Notes: generated from the sequence alone by a model not told the origin. A DNA stretch of 64,000 bases from Hyphomonadaceae bacterium JAD_PAG50586_4 (GCA_023242925.1 CP096134.1:3367501-3431500), one strand, 5' to 3'. Positions 9,779 through 18,577 are shown, counted from the stretch's first letter. Numbers and translations: made by a program.

Positions 9779-10806
9779 GCCAGGGGCTCCGGCAGAACGA
9801 TGACATCGCCGGATTCAAGGCCCGATAGAATCTCCACGCCATCGGGGGAAGCGTCCGTCGGCATCGCGCCGCCACGCTGCACCGGGGCGTCGATAACCGC
9901 GCCGCCGCTGCGCATCAGACGCACATAATCAACGCCGTAGCGCGTTTCGATATAGCGCGCCGGGATCACGATCGCCTCGCGTTCGCCCGCAGGGATCAGC
10001 ACGCGAACACGTGCGCCTACAAATGCGCCGTCAACGCTTTGCGCGTCCAAATCGGCCATGACGCGACCATTCTCGATCGCTGGATAGACCTGACGCACGC
10101 GCACGAGACGCGCTGCGCCGTCAACTTGCGCATCGAGAATACGAATTTCCTGCCCTTCGCTCAGAAATTCCGCCTGCGCCTCTGGCAATTCAAGACGCAG
10201 CACGCGCGCGCCGGTTGCGATAGCGACCACGACTTCGCCGGGCATCACCACAGCACCTTGCGGGATCGGCGCACGCGTGACGCGCCCGTCCGCTGGCGCC
10301 AACACGCGGCCTTGCGCATTGGCCTCCGAGAGCGCGCCACCTTGTGATCGGGCGGCGCGCAGCTGCGCCTCGGCCGCACGTGTTTCAGCGTTGATTTGAT
10401 CCATCCGGGCTTGCGATAGAAAGCCGCGTTCGAACAAAACTTGAAAGCGCGCTTGATCGGCACGCGCGCGCTCGGCCGACGCTTCAGCCGCCGCGATCCC
10501 GGCCGAGCCGGCCTGCGCCTCAAGCGCTAGGCGTTGATCGCTGATGATCGCCACCACCTGGCCGCGCCGCACTTGCTCGCCTTCGCGGACCATGAGCCGA
10601 GTGAGGGTGCCGCCAATCCGGGCGCGCGCGTCGCCAACATCGCGGCTGGTGAGGACGGCGGATACGGTCTTATAATCTGGCGCGGCGGCGCGTTGGATCG
10701 TTATTTGCCCAGTGTGGTGCTGCGCGGGGGCCTCGACCGCCTGCTCAGGCTGGCCGCACGCGCCAAGCAGCGTCAAAGCCGCCAGCAATCCGTGAACCCG
10801 TCTCAT
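9775..10806 (-). CDS. RND periplasmic adaptor lipoprotein (membrane fusion protein)
   Basis: The 343-aa protein starts with a lipoprotein signal peptide (MRRVHGLLAALTLLGAC) with lipobox LGAC at residues 14-17. It then has the HlyD/AcrA layout. There is a lipoyl-like half (GGTLTRLMVREGEQVRRGQVV), a helical hairpin rich in Ala/Glu/Arg, the second lipoyl half (ADGRVTRAPIPQGAVVMPGE), a beta barrel, and a C-terminal domain ending in ILSGLESGDVIVLPEPLA. It would link the RND pump at 6524-9778 to an outer-membrane channel. No TolC-type gene is present here, so a channel encoded elsewhere must be used. Confidence 0.9.
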   Translation of the reverse strand: MRRVHGLLAALTLLGACGQPEQAVEAPAQHHTGQITIQRAAAPDYKTVSAVLTSRDVGDARARIGGTLTRLMVREGEQVRRGQVVAIISDQRLALEAQAGSAGIAAAEASAERARADQARFQVLFERGFLSQARMDQINAETRAAEAQLRAARSQGGALSEANAQGRVLAPADGRVTRAPIPQGAVVMPGEVVVAIATGARVLRLELPEAQAEFLSEGQEIRILDAQVDGAARLVRVRQVYPAIENGRVMADLDAQSVDGAFVGARVRVLIPAGEREAIVIPARYIETRYGVDYVRLMRSGGAVIDAPVQRGGAMPTDASPDGVEILSGLESGDVIVLPEPLA

Positions 10807-10919
10807 TGCGCACTCCCTCGGCCAAACCCTGCGGCGCTAAAGCGTTGATGACGTTGCGCCAGATCAAGGCGCCGCGCCGCGCGGCTGCGATCCTTGCTCT
10901 GCGCTTCATCCATTTACTT

Positions 10920-10949
10920 GCATATATACGCATGTACTAATATGTATGC
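10920..10949. promoter_or_regulatory. Inverted repeat, candidate BigR-type operator
   Basis: In the divergent region between the adaptor (start 10806) and the flavoprotein (start 10981), GCATATATA at 10920-10928 is mirrored by TATGTATGC at 10941-10949. The arms match at 8 of 9 positions with a 12-bp spacer. The element is strikingly AT-rich for this genome. A similar half-site, GCATATAT, lies just upstream of the ArsR gene at about 13249-13256. The spacing suits a winged-helix repressor, and the ArsR protein at 12914-13237 is the obvious candidate. Binding is inferred. Confidence 0.5.
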
Positions 10950-10980
10950 AACGGCGCCATGCGCGTCGGGAGGAATAAAG

Positions 10981-12262
10981 ATGGCGACCATCGCAATTGT
11001 CGGCGCCGGCCTAGGCGGCGTTCTGGCGGCCTACGAAATCAAGGCTGAAGCGCGCGCCTCCGATAGGGTCGTGCTGATCTCTAAGGGCGACACCTACCAT
11101 TTCGTTCCCTCCAACCCTTGGGTGGGGGTGGGATGGCGGGACCGCGAAGCCATCGAAGTTAATTTGCCCCCGGTGATGACGCGCAAGGGCATCGACTTCG
11201 TCAGTGTTGGTGCAAAGCGGGTGCACCCGGCTGAAAATCAGCTTGAACTGAACGACGGCTCCTCACTCGCCTACGACTACCTCGTCATCGCGACCGGCCC
11301 AGACCTCGCCTTCGATGAAATCGAGGGGCTAGGCCCCGAACACTTCACTCAATCCATTTGTCACGTTGATCATGCCGAACGCGCAGCCACAGCATTCGAT
11401 GCATTCTGTGAAGCGCCGGGGCCGATCATTGTCGGCGCGGTCCAGGGCGCATCCTGCTACGGCCCGGCCTACGAGTTCGCCATGATACTCGATACCGAGC
11501 TGCGCCGCCGCAAGCTGCGTGATCAAGTGCCTATGACCTTCGTCACCGCCGAACCGTACGTGGGGCATCTGGGCCTTGACGGCGTCGGCGACACCAAGGG
11601 TTTGCTCGAAAGCGAAATGCGTGAGCGCCACGTCAAGTGGATCACCAACGCCCGCGTCGCCAAAGTCGAACAAGATAAGATGATCGTCGAGGAATTGAAC
11701 GAAGAAGGCGCCATCAAGCAAACGCATGAGCTGCCGTTCAAATATTCCATGATGCTGCCCGCTTTCCGGGGCGTGCCGGCGATCATCGGCCTCGAAGGTC
11801 TGGTCAATCCGCGCGGCTTCGTGCTCGTCGACAAACACCAGCGCAACCCGACCTATCCAAACGTCTTCGGCATCGGCGTCGCCGTCGCCATTCCGCCAAC
11901 AGGCAAGACGCCCGTACCGGTCGGCGTGCCCAAGACCGGCTTCATGATCGAGATCGATGGTCACCGCGACAGCGAAGAACATCGGCGCGCTGCTGCGCAA
12001 CAAGTCGCCCGAGGAACAGGCAACGTGGAACGCCGTCTGCCTCGCAGATTTCGGCGATGAAGGGGTTGCGTTCATCGCCCAACCGCAAATTCCGCCGCGC
12101 AATGTCAATTGGTCCGCGCACGGCAAGTGGGTGCATCTCGCCAAGGAGCAGTTCGAGAAATATTTCCTCGGCAAACTCCGTCGTGGCCAAAGCGAGACCT
12201 TCTACGAGGCGCTCGCCCTCAAAGTGCTGGGCATCGCCAAACTCAAAGAGACCAAGAGATGA
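10981..12262 (+). CDS. SQR-like FAD/NAD(P)-binding oxidoreductase (frameshifted near C-terminus)
   Basis: This flavoprotein is about 426 aa when its two frames are joined. It opens with the Rossmann motif IAIVGAGLGGVLAAYEIK, has ATGPDLAFDEIEG and contains GASCYGPAYEFA. The cysteine in GASCYG aligns with a conserved redox cysteine of sulfide:quinone reductases, and a second cysteine lies in SICHVDHA. ATG 10981 follows an AGGAGGAA-like ribosome site. Around 11950-11956 the frame changes. After KTGFMIE the continuation MVTATAKNIGALLRNK is in another frame, consistent with one inserted base. The gene then runs to TGA 12260-12262, overlapping trxC. It probably oxidises sulfide or a low-molecular-weight persulfide to a quinone. 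Exact substrate unknown. Confidence 0.8.
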
Positions 12263-12711
12263 CGCTTTTGACCGCCTGCCCAAGCTGCAACACGGGCAAT
12301 CGTGTCGGCGACGGCGCGCCCCAAGCCGCCAAATGCGGCCGCTGCGGGGCCAAATTGTTCACGGGCGTTCCGATCGACGTCGATGACGCGGCGCTTGGCG
12401 CGCATCTGAAAGTGAGCTCCATGCCGGTGCTCGTCGATATTTGGGCGCCTTGGTGCGGACCATGCCGGATGATGGCGCCAACCTTCGCGGCGGCAGCCAA
12501 AGAGTTTGAGCCACGGATCCGCTTTCTGAAACTCAACGCGGATCAAAATCAGGCGCCGGCGAAGCTCGGCGTACGGGGCATTCCCACCCTCATCCTGTTT
12601 CACGAGGGCCGTGAAATCGATCGCCAGGCTGGCCTGATAAGCGCCGATCAACTGAACGCATGGCTCACTCAAGCGCGCGCCAGAGTTTCTTCAATGGAGA
12701 GCCAATCATGA
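12259..12711 (+). CDS. trxC: Thioredoxin 2-like protein with N-terminal zinc finger (TrxC type)
   Basis: The 150-aa protein has an N-terminal zinc ribbon with two CxxC pairs (CPSC at residues 7-10 and CGRC) followed by a thioredoxin fold with active site WAPWCGPCRMMAP. The conserved cis-proline lies in VRGIPTLILF. This matches the TrxC family in length and order. The ATG at 12259 overlaps the upstream flavoprotein stop as ATGA, and its own stop overlaps the next ATG in the same way. Placed between an SQR-like enzyme and DUF2892, it may reduce persulfides formed by the flavoprotein. Confidence 0.88.
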   Translation: MTLLTACPSCNTGNRVGDGAPQAAKCGRCGAKLFTGVPIDVDDAALGAHLKVSSMPVLVDIWAPWCGPCRMMAPTFAAAAKEFEPRIRFLKLNADQNQAPAKLGVRGIPTLILFHEGREIDRQAGLISADQLNAWLTQARARVSSMESQS

Positions 12712-12911
12712 GTATCGACCGCGCCGTGTTCGCCTTCGCCGGCATTGTCGTTCTCGTCGGTCTTGCGCTGGCCACTTGGGCGCACCCCTATTGGGCGCTT
12801 CTGTCAGCGTTTGCGGGCCTCAACATGTTTCAGGCCGCGTTCACCGGATTCTGCCCGGCCGCGATGGTGTTCAAGCGCTTAGGCTTCAAGCCCGGCATCA
12901 TTTTCAAATAG
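12708..12911 (+). CDS. DUF2892 (YgaP-type) inner-membrane protein
   Basis: This is a 67-aa protein with two hydrophobic segments (AVFAFAGIVVLVGLALATWA and YWALLSAFAGLNMFQAAFTG) and the FCPAAMVFKRLGF ending typical of DUF2892. In that family a cysteine-proline pair follows the second helix. Stand-alone DUF2892 genes are frequent members of sulfide-responsive BigR operons. The start overlaps trxC by 4 bp. It ends 2 bp before the convergent ArsR gene. An inactivated relative lies at 6276-6515. Confidence 0.85.
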   Translation: MSIDRAVFAFAGIVVLVGLALATWAHPYWALLSAFAGLNMFQAAFTGFCPAAMVFKRLGFKPGIIFK

Positions 12912-12913
12912 CG

Positions 12914-13237
12914 TTATTTGCCGCCATAGAGTTCGCAGAGCGCGCCAACAAGCTTCTGCGCTGTCGGGCTGGCGAGACGATAATAGATATTCTGCCCCTC
13001 GCGGCGCGTGGCGACCAAGCCGTGCGCACGCAGCTTCGCCAGATGCTGCGACAAGGCCGATTGCGCCAAGCTTACATGCTCGCCGAGCTCCGACACTGAC
13101 ATCTCCGCATCGCTCAACCGACACAAAATGATGAGACGTTGATCGTTGGCGAGCAGCTTCATGAGGTCCGCCGCCTCCCCCGCCCGGCTCTCCAGATCCC
13201 GGATCGCCTTCTTGCTTCTCACCGCATGCGCCATCAC
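12914..13237 (-). CDS. ArsR-family repressor, BigR-like persulfide sensor
   Basis: This is a 107-aa winged-helix protein. The recognition region reads LAQSALSQHLAKLRAHGLV and is followed by a beta wing (RREGQNIYYRL). Two cysteines, C39 in the second helix (LIILCRL) and C101 in the last helix (GALCELYG), occupy positions that match the dithiol of BigR/SqrR, which forms a tri- or tetrasulfide with persulfides. Classical ArsR metal-site clusters are absent. The gene is convergent to the DUF2892 gene. GCATATAT half-sites lie upstream of it and, as an inverted repeat, in the RND/flavoprotein divergent promoter. Function as cluster repressor is inferred from these. Confidence 0.82.
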   Translation of the reverse strand: MMAHAVRSKKAIRDLESRAGEAADLMKLLANDQRLIILCRLSDAEMSVSELGEHVSLAQSALSQHLAKLRAHGLVATRREGQNIYYRLASPTAQKLVGALCELYGGK

Positions 13238-13333
13238 TCACTCCTGCGGCATATATTAGCACCCACGCATGTTTTTCCAAGCCTCTTGCGCCGAATCAAG
13301 ACCCGCGTGGCGCAGGAGGCGGAGAGAAGCGGC

Positions 13334-14200
13334 ATGAGCAAGTTCAGATTCCCGTTTCAACGCGCAACCGCGTCTAAGCCTTCCGTAGTCGCGCCAAGCC
13401 AAGCGCCGGGAGCGGATTTCGCGCCCCTCCCATCCAACCTCACAGCAGAGCGGGTCCTTCACGTTCAGCACTATACGGATCGGCTCTTCCGCTTCAGCAT
13501 CACACGGCCAACCTCGTTTCGCTTCCGCGCCGGCGAGTTCGTCATGATCGGCCTGCGAACCGATGGCCGTCCTTTGCTGCGCGCGTACTCAATCGCCTCG
13601 CCGCCATGGGACGATGCGCTGGAATTCTATTCAATCATCGCGCCCAACGGTCCGCTCACATGCCGGCTGAAGCACATCAAAGTCGGGGACGAGGTTTTGA
13701 TGGCGCACAAACCCACCGGCACGCTTGTGCTCGACGCACTCACGCCAGCTAAACGTCTGTTCTTGTTTTCCACCGGAACCGGGTTTGCGCCATTCGCCAG
13801 TCTCCTGCGCGAGCCCGAGACTTACGTTAAGTTCGATAAGGTGATCGTCACCCACACCTGTCGTGAAGAATCCGAACTCCGCTACAGCGAAGACACCGTG
13901 AACGCGCTGCCCGATGATCCGTTGGTCGGAGAAGCGGCGCCGCTGCGTGTCACGCGCTATGCTACGTGCACCCAAGACACCTGTCGCCGCGCCGGGCGCA
14001 TCACCGATCTCGTCAGCTCAGGCGCGATGTTCGACGATCTCGCCATCGCGCCACTCGACCGCACTCACGATCGCGCCATGATCTGCGGCTCGCTCCCCTT
14101 CATCCACGACATGCAGCTTGTGCTGACAAACGCAGGGTTCGTTGAGGGCTCGAACGCAAGCCCAGCAGATTTTGTTGTCGAGAAAGCATTTGTCGGCTGA
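13334..14200 (+). CDS. fpr: Ferredoxin--NADP reductase (Fpr type)
   Basis: The 288-aa protein has the FNR order. A FAD-binding barrel contains RAYSIASPPWDDALEF (the RxYS motif) and an NAD(P)-binding domain contains FLFSTGTGFAPFASLLREP. The motifs THTCREESELRY and MICGSLPFIHDM follow, and the protein ends VVEKAFVG, the aromatic-containing tail of bacterial Fpr. The ATG at 13334 is preferred because upstream in-frame sequence is the promoter region of the divergent ArsR gene. It would pass electrons between NADPH and a ferredoxin or flavodoxin and could supply reductant during oxidative or sulfur stress. Confidence 0.9.
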   Translation: MSKFRFPFQRATASKPSVVAPSQAPGADFAPLPSNLTAERVLHVQHYTDRLFRFSITRPTSFRFRAGEFVMIGLRTDGRPLLRAYSIASPPWDDALEFYSIIAPNGPLTCRLKHIKVGDEVLMAHKPTGTLVLDALTPAKRLFLFSTGTGFAPFASLLREPETYVKFDKVIVTHTCREESELRYSEDTVNALPDDPLVGEAAPLRVTRYATCTQDTCRRAGRITDLVSSGAMFDDLAIAPLDRTHDRAMICGSLPFIHDMQLVLTNAGFVEGSNASPADFVVEKAFVG

Positions 14201-14222
14201 GCTCGTATAGGAGACCAATTCA

Positions 14223-14573
14223 ATGCATAAACATTGGCCGGACATGGCGCGCGCATTGAACCCGCTCGTGGCGAGCTTGCGCGGCGCGCAGCCCGATTTG
14301 ATGCGCGCGTTCAGCCAGATGGCGCAGGCCGCATTGAAGCCCGCAGCACTCGACACGAAAACCAAGGAACTCATGGCGCTCGCCATCTCTGTCGCCATAC
14401 GCTGCGACGCCTGCATTACGTTTCACGCAAAGGCTGCCGTGAAAGCTGGCGCTAGCGACGAGGAGATCTCAGAGACAATGGGGCTGGCCGTCTATATGGG
14501 CGCGGGACCAAGCGTTATGCATGCCGCCCAGGCGCTCGAGGCTGCGGCGCAATGGCGACGCGAACCGACCTAA
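14223..14573 (+). CDS. Carboxymuconolactone decarboxylase / AhpD-like protein
   Basis: The 116-aa all-helical protein carries the CxxC-x3-H signature as RCDACITFHAKAAVKAGAS, the redox site of AhpD-like proteins. TKTKELMALAISVAIRC precedes it. It lies 22 bp after fpr on the same strand, so the two are probably co-transcribed. Proteins of this kind serve as thiol peroxidase partners or as decarboxylase-fold proteins of unknown substrate. The dithiol favours a redox role. Confidence 0.87.
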   Translation: MHKHWPDMARALNPLVASLRGAQPDLMRAFSQMAQAALKPAALDTKTKELMALAISVAIRCDACITFHAKAAVKAGASDEEISETMGLAVYMGAGPSVMHAAQALEAAAQWRREPT

Positions 14574-14971
14574 AGCATGTTCATTTCATTGCGTCCGACA
14601 GCACGTGGGCGCAGCATCACTCGTCAGGTCTTCGCGTTACCGCCGACACCAACGTCTCCGCTCAAATGCCCATAGACCTGCGCACTGCATCCTGCGGGTC
14701 AGGCATTGAGGTCTCTACGACACCCGCCCGCAGCGGCGCGGACAGGTTTGCGCGCAGGCGTCCCAGAAACCTGAACACTTCCGGACATTGCGGCTCCTAC
14801 GTCACAAAACAGAGATTACGTCACAATTCGGCTTCCATTTCACTCCGATTGCTTATTCTGCGCCCAGCCAGACAATGCGTGTTGACCCGCGTCCTTCGAG
14901 ACGTTGAGCAGCGAAAAGAAGCCAAGCGATAAGCGGCGGGAGAGGCGATATCGGCTTGCGCCTTCGCAATC
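14574..14971. other. Intergenic, no supported gene
   Basis: Between the AhpD-like gene and the minus-strand gene at 14972, short frames translate to random-looking sequence without ribosome sites. I see no RNA gene or clear terminator. Confidence 0.4.
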
Positions 14972-15259
14972 TCAATGCTGCGCGGGGCCTACAGCATCGC
15001 AAGCCAGGGCGTTTTGGATCAGTGAGCGCAGGCGTACGATCGACGCGCTAACATCGCACGCTACCAAAGCCTGCTCGCGCGCCTCCGCCGCGACACAATC
15101 GATGCCGGCCGCTTCCTTGATCGCAGGCGCCAAACCCGCCAACCTAAGTTCAAGCGCCTGCAGTCGATCTAGCAGACGGGCAAGCATTCGCCGCCGCGCC
15201 TCGACCTGCCCCTGCGGATCATGAAGAAATGTTACGCTCGCTCTGTTCACGCCGACCAC
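14972..15259 (-). CDS. Hypothetical helical protein
   Basis: A 95-aa frame starts at GTG 15259 and lies 39 bp downstream of the chemoreceptor gene on the same strand. The translation looks like a coiled or helical bundle (VEARRRMLARLLDRLQALELRLAGLAPAIKE). It has three cysteines (DCVAAEA, VACDVS, ALACDAV). The ribosome site is weak, and a second GTG four codons in is an alternative start. I do not recognise a family. Confidence 0.45.
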   Translation of the reverse strand: MVGVNRASVTFLHDPQGQVEARRRMLARLLDRLQALELRLAGLAPAIKEAAGIDCVAAEAREQALVACDVSASIVRLRSLIQNALACDAVGPAQH

Positions 15260-15298
15260 CCGCGCTGTCCCAATACTTACTCTGCCAACGCCGGAGCC

Positions 15299-17101
15299 TC
15301 AGAATTCCTCCCACTCGCCAACATCGCTGTTCACCGCGCGCGCACGCGGCGCGGTGTTGAACGGCGCCTGGGTGGGCTTCGCCCCCTTGGCCGGCGCTTG
15401 CGGCGTGCGTGGCGCAAAGACATGGGGCGCGGCCTGACGCAATTGCGCCGCAACCCCATCGTGCGCGCCGCCCGTCCGGAATTGGCGAATGAGATGATCG
15501 AGCCCCAGCGCCTCTTGAGAGAGCGCATGACTCGCGGCCGTTGTTTCTTCCACCATCGCCGCGTTTTGCTGCGTCATCTGGTCCATTTGATTGACCGCGA
15601 CATTGACCTGGACCAATCCGGTCGATTGCTCATGCGCGCCAGAGGCAATCTCTCCGACAATGTCGTTGATCGCGACCACTTGCTCGATGATCCGCTCAAG
15701 CGATTCACCCGCTTCGCCGACAAGGCGCACGCCGCCCTTGACCTGCTCGCTGGACGACAACACCAGACTTTTGATTTCCTTGGCGGCCTCCGCCGAACGT
15801 TGCGCCAACGCGCGCACTTCGGCGGCCACGACCGCAAAGCCACGGCCCGCTTCTCCGGCACGCGCGGCCTCAACGCCGGCATTGAGCGCCAACAGATTTG
15901 TCTGGAACGCGATCTCGTCGATGACGCCGATGATTTGACCGATCTGTTGCGAGGATTTGGAGATCTGGTCCATCGCCGTGACCGCTTCGTGCACGACGGC
16001 CGCACTCGCCTTGGCGTCGGCATTGGCCTTTGCAACCGACTGGCGGGCGTGGGCTGCGCCCTCCGCAGATTTACGGACCGCAACCGTGATCTCATCGAGT
16101 GCTGCGGCGGTCTCTTCAAGCGAGGCCGCTTGTTGCTCAGTGCGCTGCGCCAATGCATCCGCCGAGGTCGAAAGCTCGCCCGAACCTGAACGAATGGCCG
16201 CCGCACCTGCTGACACGCTTTTCAAGGTCTCGCGCAGCTTTGAAATCGAAGCGTTGAAATCCTGGCGCAGCTTTTCGAAGGTCGCGCCAAATGGGCGGTC
16301 GATTGTGCGCTCAAGATCATTATCGGCCAGACGTTGCAGCCCCGCGCCGATCTCGCGCACCGCCTCCACGCGTTCGGTGATGTCCGTCGCAAACTTCACA
16401 ACCCGGTCGACTTTACCGTTCATGTCGAAGATCGGGTTGTAAGAGGCCTGAATCCAAACCTCGCGTCCGCCCTTGCCTATCCGCTTGAACTCAGCCGAGA
16501 TGTACTCGCCCGCGTTCAACTTGCGCCAAAACGCGGAATACTCAGCTGATTGCGCGTATGCGGGCTCGACAAACGTACGGTGGTGCTTGCCTTTGATCTC
16601 GCCGAGCTCGTAACCGAGAGCGCCGAGAAAGAGATCGTTGGCGGCGACGACGAGGCCATCGCAGGTGAATTCGATCACAGCCTGTACGCGCGAGATCGCG
16701 TTGACCTTACCTTCGAACACGGCGTTCGCGAGCTTTTGAGCAGTCACGTCCGTCGCCACTTTTACGACCTTGGTGACAATGCCGCGCCCATTCATGACCG
16801 GGTTGTAGGAGGCCTGGATCCAGACCTCGCGTCCGCCCTTGCCAAGGCGCTTGTATTCGCGCGTGTCAAACTCGCCGCGTCCCAGCTTGTCCCAAAATGC
16901 GCGATACTCGGCACTCTGTACGAACTGCGGCTCGACAAACATGGAATGGTGACGGCCCTTGATTTCGGCTTCGCTGTAGCCCAGCGCCGCGCAGAAATTT
17001 TGGTTCGCAGAAAGAATATTGCCCTTTGAATCAAACTCGATGATCGCCAGCGCCCGACCAATGGCGCCTAGAACATTTCCCGCGTCATTGGTTCCAAACA
17101 T
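15299..17101 (-). CDS. Soluble methyl-accepting chemotaxis protein with two PAS domains
   Basis: The 600-aa receptor has no membrane segment. Two tandem PAS domains (residues about 10-120 and 130-245) repeat nearly identical segments such as RLGKGGREVWIQASYNP and RIGKGGREVWIQASYNP. A HAMP-like linker follows, then a signalling domain with the hairpin tip [19 protein letters not shown] and [20 protein letters not shown]. It ends in EWEEF, resembling the pentapeptide tether of CheR/CheB. A cytoplasmic redox or small-molecule signal bound by the PAS domains is likely. No residue identifies the cofactor. Upstream the divergent AraC-type gene begins within 60 bp. Confidence 0.92.
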   Translation of the reverse strand: MFGTNDAGNVLGAIGRALAIIEFDSKGNILSANQNFCAALGYSEAEIKGRHHSMFVEPQFVQSAEYRAFWDKLGRGEFDTREYKRLGKGGREVWIQASYNPVMNGRGIVTKVVKVATDVTAQKLANAVFEGKVNAISRVQAVIEFTCDGLVVAANDLFLGALGYELGEIKGKHHRTFVEPAYAQSAEYSAFWRKLNAGEYISAEFKRIGKGGREVWIQASYNPIFDMNGKVDRVVKFATDITERVEAVREIGAGLQRLADNDLERTIDRPFGATFEKLRQDFNASISKLRETLKSVSAGAAAIRSGSGELSTSADALAQRTEQQAASLEETAAALDEITVAVRKSAEGAAHARQSVAKANADAKASAAVVHEAVTAMDQISKSSQQIGQIIGVIDEIAFQTNLLALNAGVEAARAGEAGRGFAVVAAEVRALAQRSAEAAKEIKSLVLSSSEQVKGGVRLVGEAGESLERIIEQVVAINDIVGEIASGAHEQSTGLVQVNVAVNQMDQMTQQNAAMVEETTAASHALSQEALGLDHLIRQFRTGGAHDGVAAQLRQAAPHVFAPRTPQAPAKGAKPTQAPFNTAPRARAVNSDVGEWEEF

Positions 17102-17155
17102 GCTTCTGTCCCCCTCCGGGAGGGGATAGCGAACGAACAGTAAATTTGTCGTTTA

Positions 17156-18106
17156 TTGCGCTTATTGCTGTTTTTTGCTACGCCCAGTTGTATCCGGGCG
17201 TTTGCAGGATATCGTCTCCTTGGCGCAGTCGATTCGGGCCATGCGAGCACGCTCTTGCAGACACTAGCGATCCACCTCAGCAACGACGGCGCGCCGACGA
17301 CATCGGTCGTCCGGTGCAAACCCTATCGCTTAGAGCATGTGACGACGCCGGGCGGCGCGGCCTACGATTTCGCGTGGGATGGAGAGCGTTCGTATCTGGC
17401 GTGGCATGACATTGTGCTGCGCGACGGCGAAATGAGTGGCGATGATCTCGCGCCGTTACGCCAGCTCGACATGCGCGACCTCCTTACGTTTTTCCCAAAA
17501 GGTATGCACGCGCAAGGATGGTGCGATCCAATCGAGCGCTCCAATGCCTTCACCGCATTCTACTTCGACGATGCATGGGTGTTCGCACAATTGGAAATCC
17601 CACCAACCACGTTGCGACCAAGAATTTATTTCCAACATGGGAATCTCCTGGGCCTCATGCAGAGGCTGACCGCCTTGGCGAAACAAGGCGATGGCGCGCC
17701 CCAACTCCTGACAGACAGCATCGCGCTGACCGCAGCAACTGAGCTCGTCGGCGTATGTTCTAGGACTCCCGCAAAAGGCGCCCTCAGCGCCGACCAACTT
17801 AGGCGCGTGCAAGATTACATCGAGGCCCACCTCTGCGAGGATGTGTCGCTTGACGATATCGCAAGCGCTTCGGGCTTGAGCGTGTTTCATTTCTCCCGCG
17901 CCTTTAAGAGCACTATCGGATGCGCGCCCTATCGATACGTGATCGAACGGCGCCTTGCGCGCGCGAAGGACATGATGCTCAACACGGATTTGCCTCTCGG
18001 CGAGATTGCCTTGGCGGCAGGTTTCAAGAGCGCTGAACAATTCTCACGAACATTCTCCGACGTCGAAGGTCAGACTGCGCGCAGCTTTCGCCGGACGGCG
18101 CGTTAG
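17156..18106 (+). CDS. AraC-family transcriptional regulator
   Basis: The C-terminal 100 residues form two HTH motifs typical of AraC proteins: VSLDDIASASGLSVFHFSRAFKSTIG and LPLGEIALAAGFKSAEQFSRTFSDVEG. The about 200-residue N-terminal part contains DFAWDGERSYLAWHD and YFQHGNLLGLMQRL and is a sensing domain I cannot assign. The start is uncertain. The longest frame begins at TTG 17156 with hydrophobic sequence that may not be translated. TTG 17255 (followed by QTLAIHLSNDG) gives a more natural N-terminus. No obvious target operon adjoins it. Confidence 0.82.
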   Translation: MRLLLFFATPSCIRAFAGYRLLGAVDSGHASTLLQTLAIHLSNDGAPTTSVVRCKPYRLEHVTTPGGAAYDFAWDGERSYLAWHDIVLRDGEMSGDDLAPLRQLDMRDLLTFFPKGMHAQGWCDPIERSNAFTAFYFDDAWVFAQLEIPPTTLRPRIYFQHGNLLGLMQRLTALAKQGDGAPQLLTDSIALTAATELVGVCSRTPAKGALSADQLRRVQDYIEAHLCEDVSLDDIASASGLSVFHFSRAFKSTIGCAPYRYVIERRLARAKDMMLNTDLPLGEIALAAGFKSAEQFSRTFSDVEGQTARSFRRTAR

Positions 18107-18127
18107 ACGCGCGCGGCAGAGGGGCCG

Positions 18128-18577
18128 CTAGTCTTTTCTCGATCGCGAGATCGCGCAGCGCGCGTTCAACATGCGCCTCAGGACCGCATCCGCGCCGAGT
18201 TTCTCGCCGGCCAAGTTCACACCATCGGCCTCCAGCGCGGCGCCAATTTCCTCCCAATGATTATAACGCGCCGTATCGGCAAGCTCGCATGCGCGCCTGC
18301 GCAAATCCTCAGGGCTGACCGCACGTTCACGCTGGGTCACCACGTGTGTGTCGGCGTTTTCGCAATCTTCTCTGCGCCGCCTCCGCGGCAGACCGTTGAC
18401 GAGATCACTGCGCAGGTCGAAACGCGCCGAGCGCATGGCGGAGTGAAAGCCCGCGTCTCTCAGCAAAATGGTCACCTCATAGCCGCGCTCGCGCCAGTAT
18501 TGCTCGATGCGCAACTTCAGTGCATGCGCTCCCTCACAGCTGAACCAATCCACCTTTATTGCGCGCTCCGATCGCAC
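18128..18577 (-). CDS. Hypothetical protein (alphaproteobacterial type)
   Basis: The 149-aa frame contains WFSCEGAHALKLRIEQYWRE and then DAGFHSAMRSARFDLRSDLVNGLPRRR. I recognise this pattern from uncharacterised alphaproteobacterial proteins but can attach no function to it. The second half (SPEDLRRRACELADTARYNHWEEIG) is helical. The start is either GTG 18577 or GTG 18553. The latter begins at VDWFSC and has GGAG about 13 nt upstream. It is convergent with the AraC gene, 21 bp away. Confidence 0.55.
   Translation of the reverse strand: MRSERAIKVDWFSCEGAHALKLRIEQYWRERGYEVTILLRDAGFHSAMRSARFDLRSDLVNGLPRRRRREDCENADTHVVTQRERAVSPEDLRRRACELADTARYNHWEEIGAALEADGVNLAGEKLGADAVLRRMLNARCAISRSRKD

Noticed and set aside
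15221..16189. Plus-strand open frame opposite the PAS chemoreceptor
   Set aside because: It is an antisense shadow of the conserved signalling domain, Arg/Asp/His-rich without motifs.
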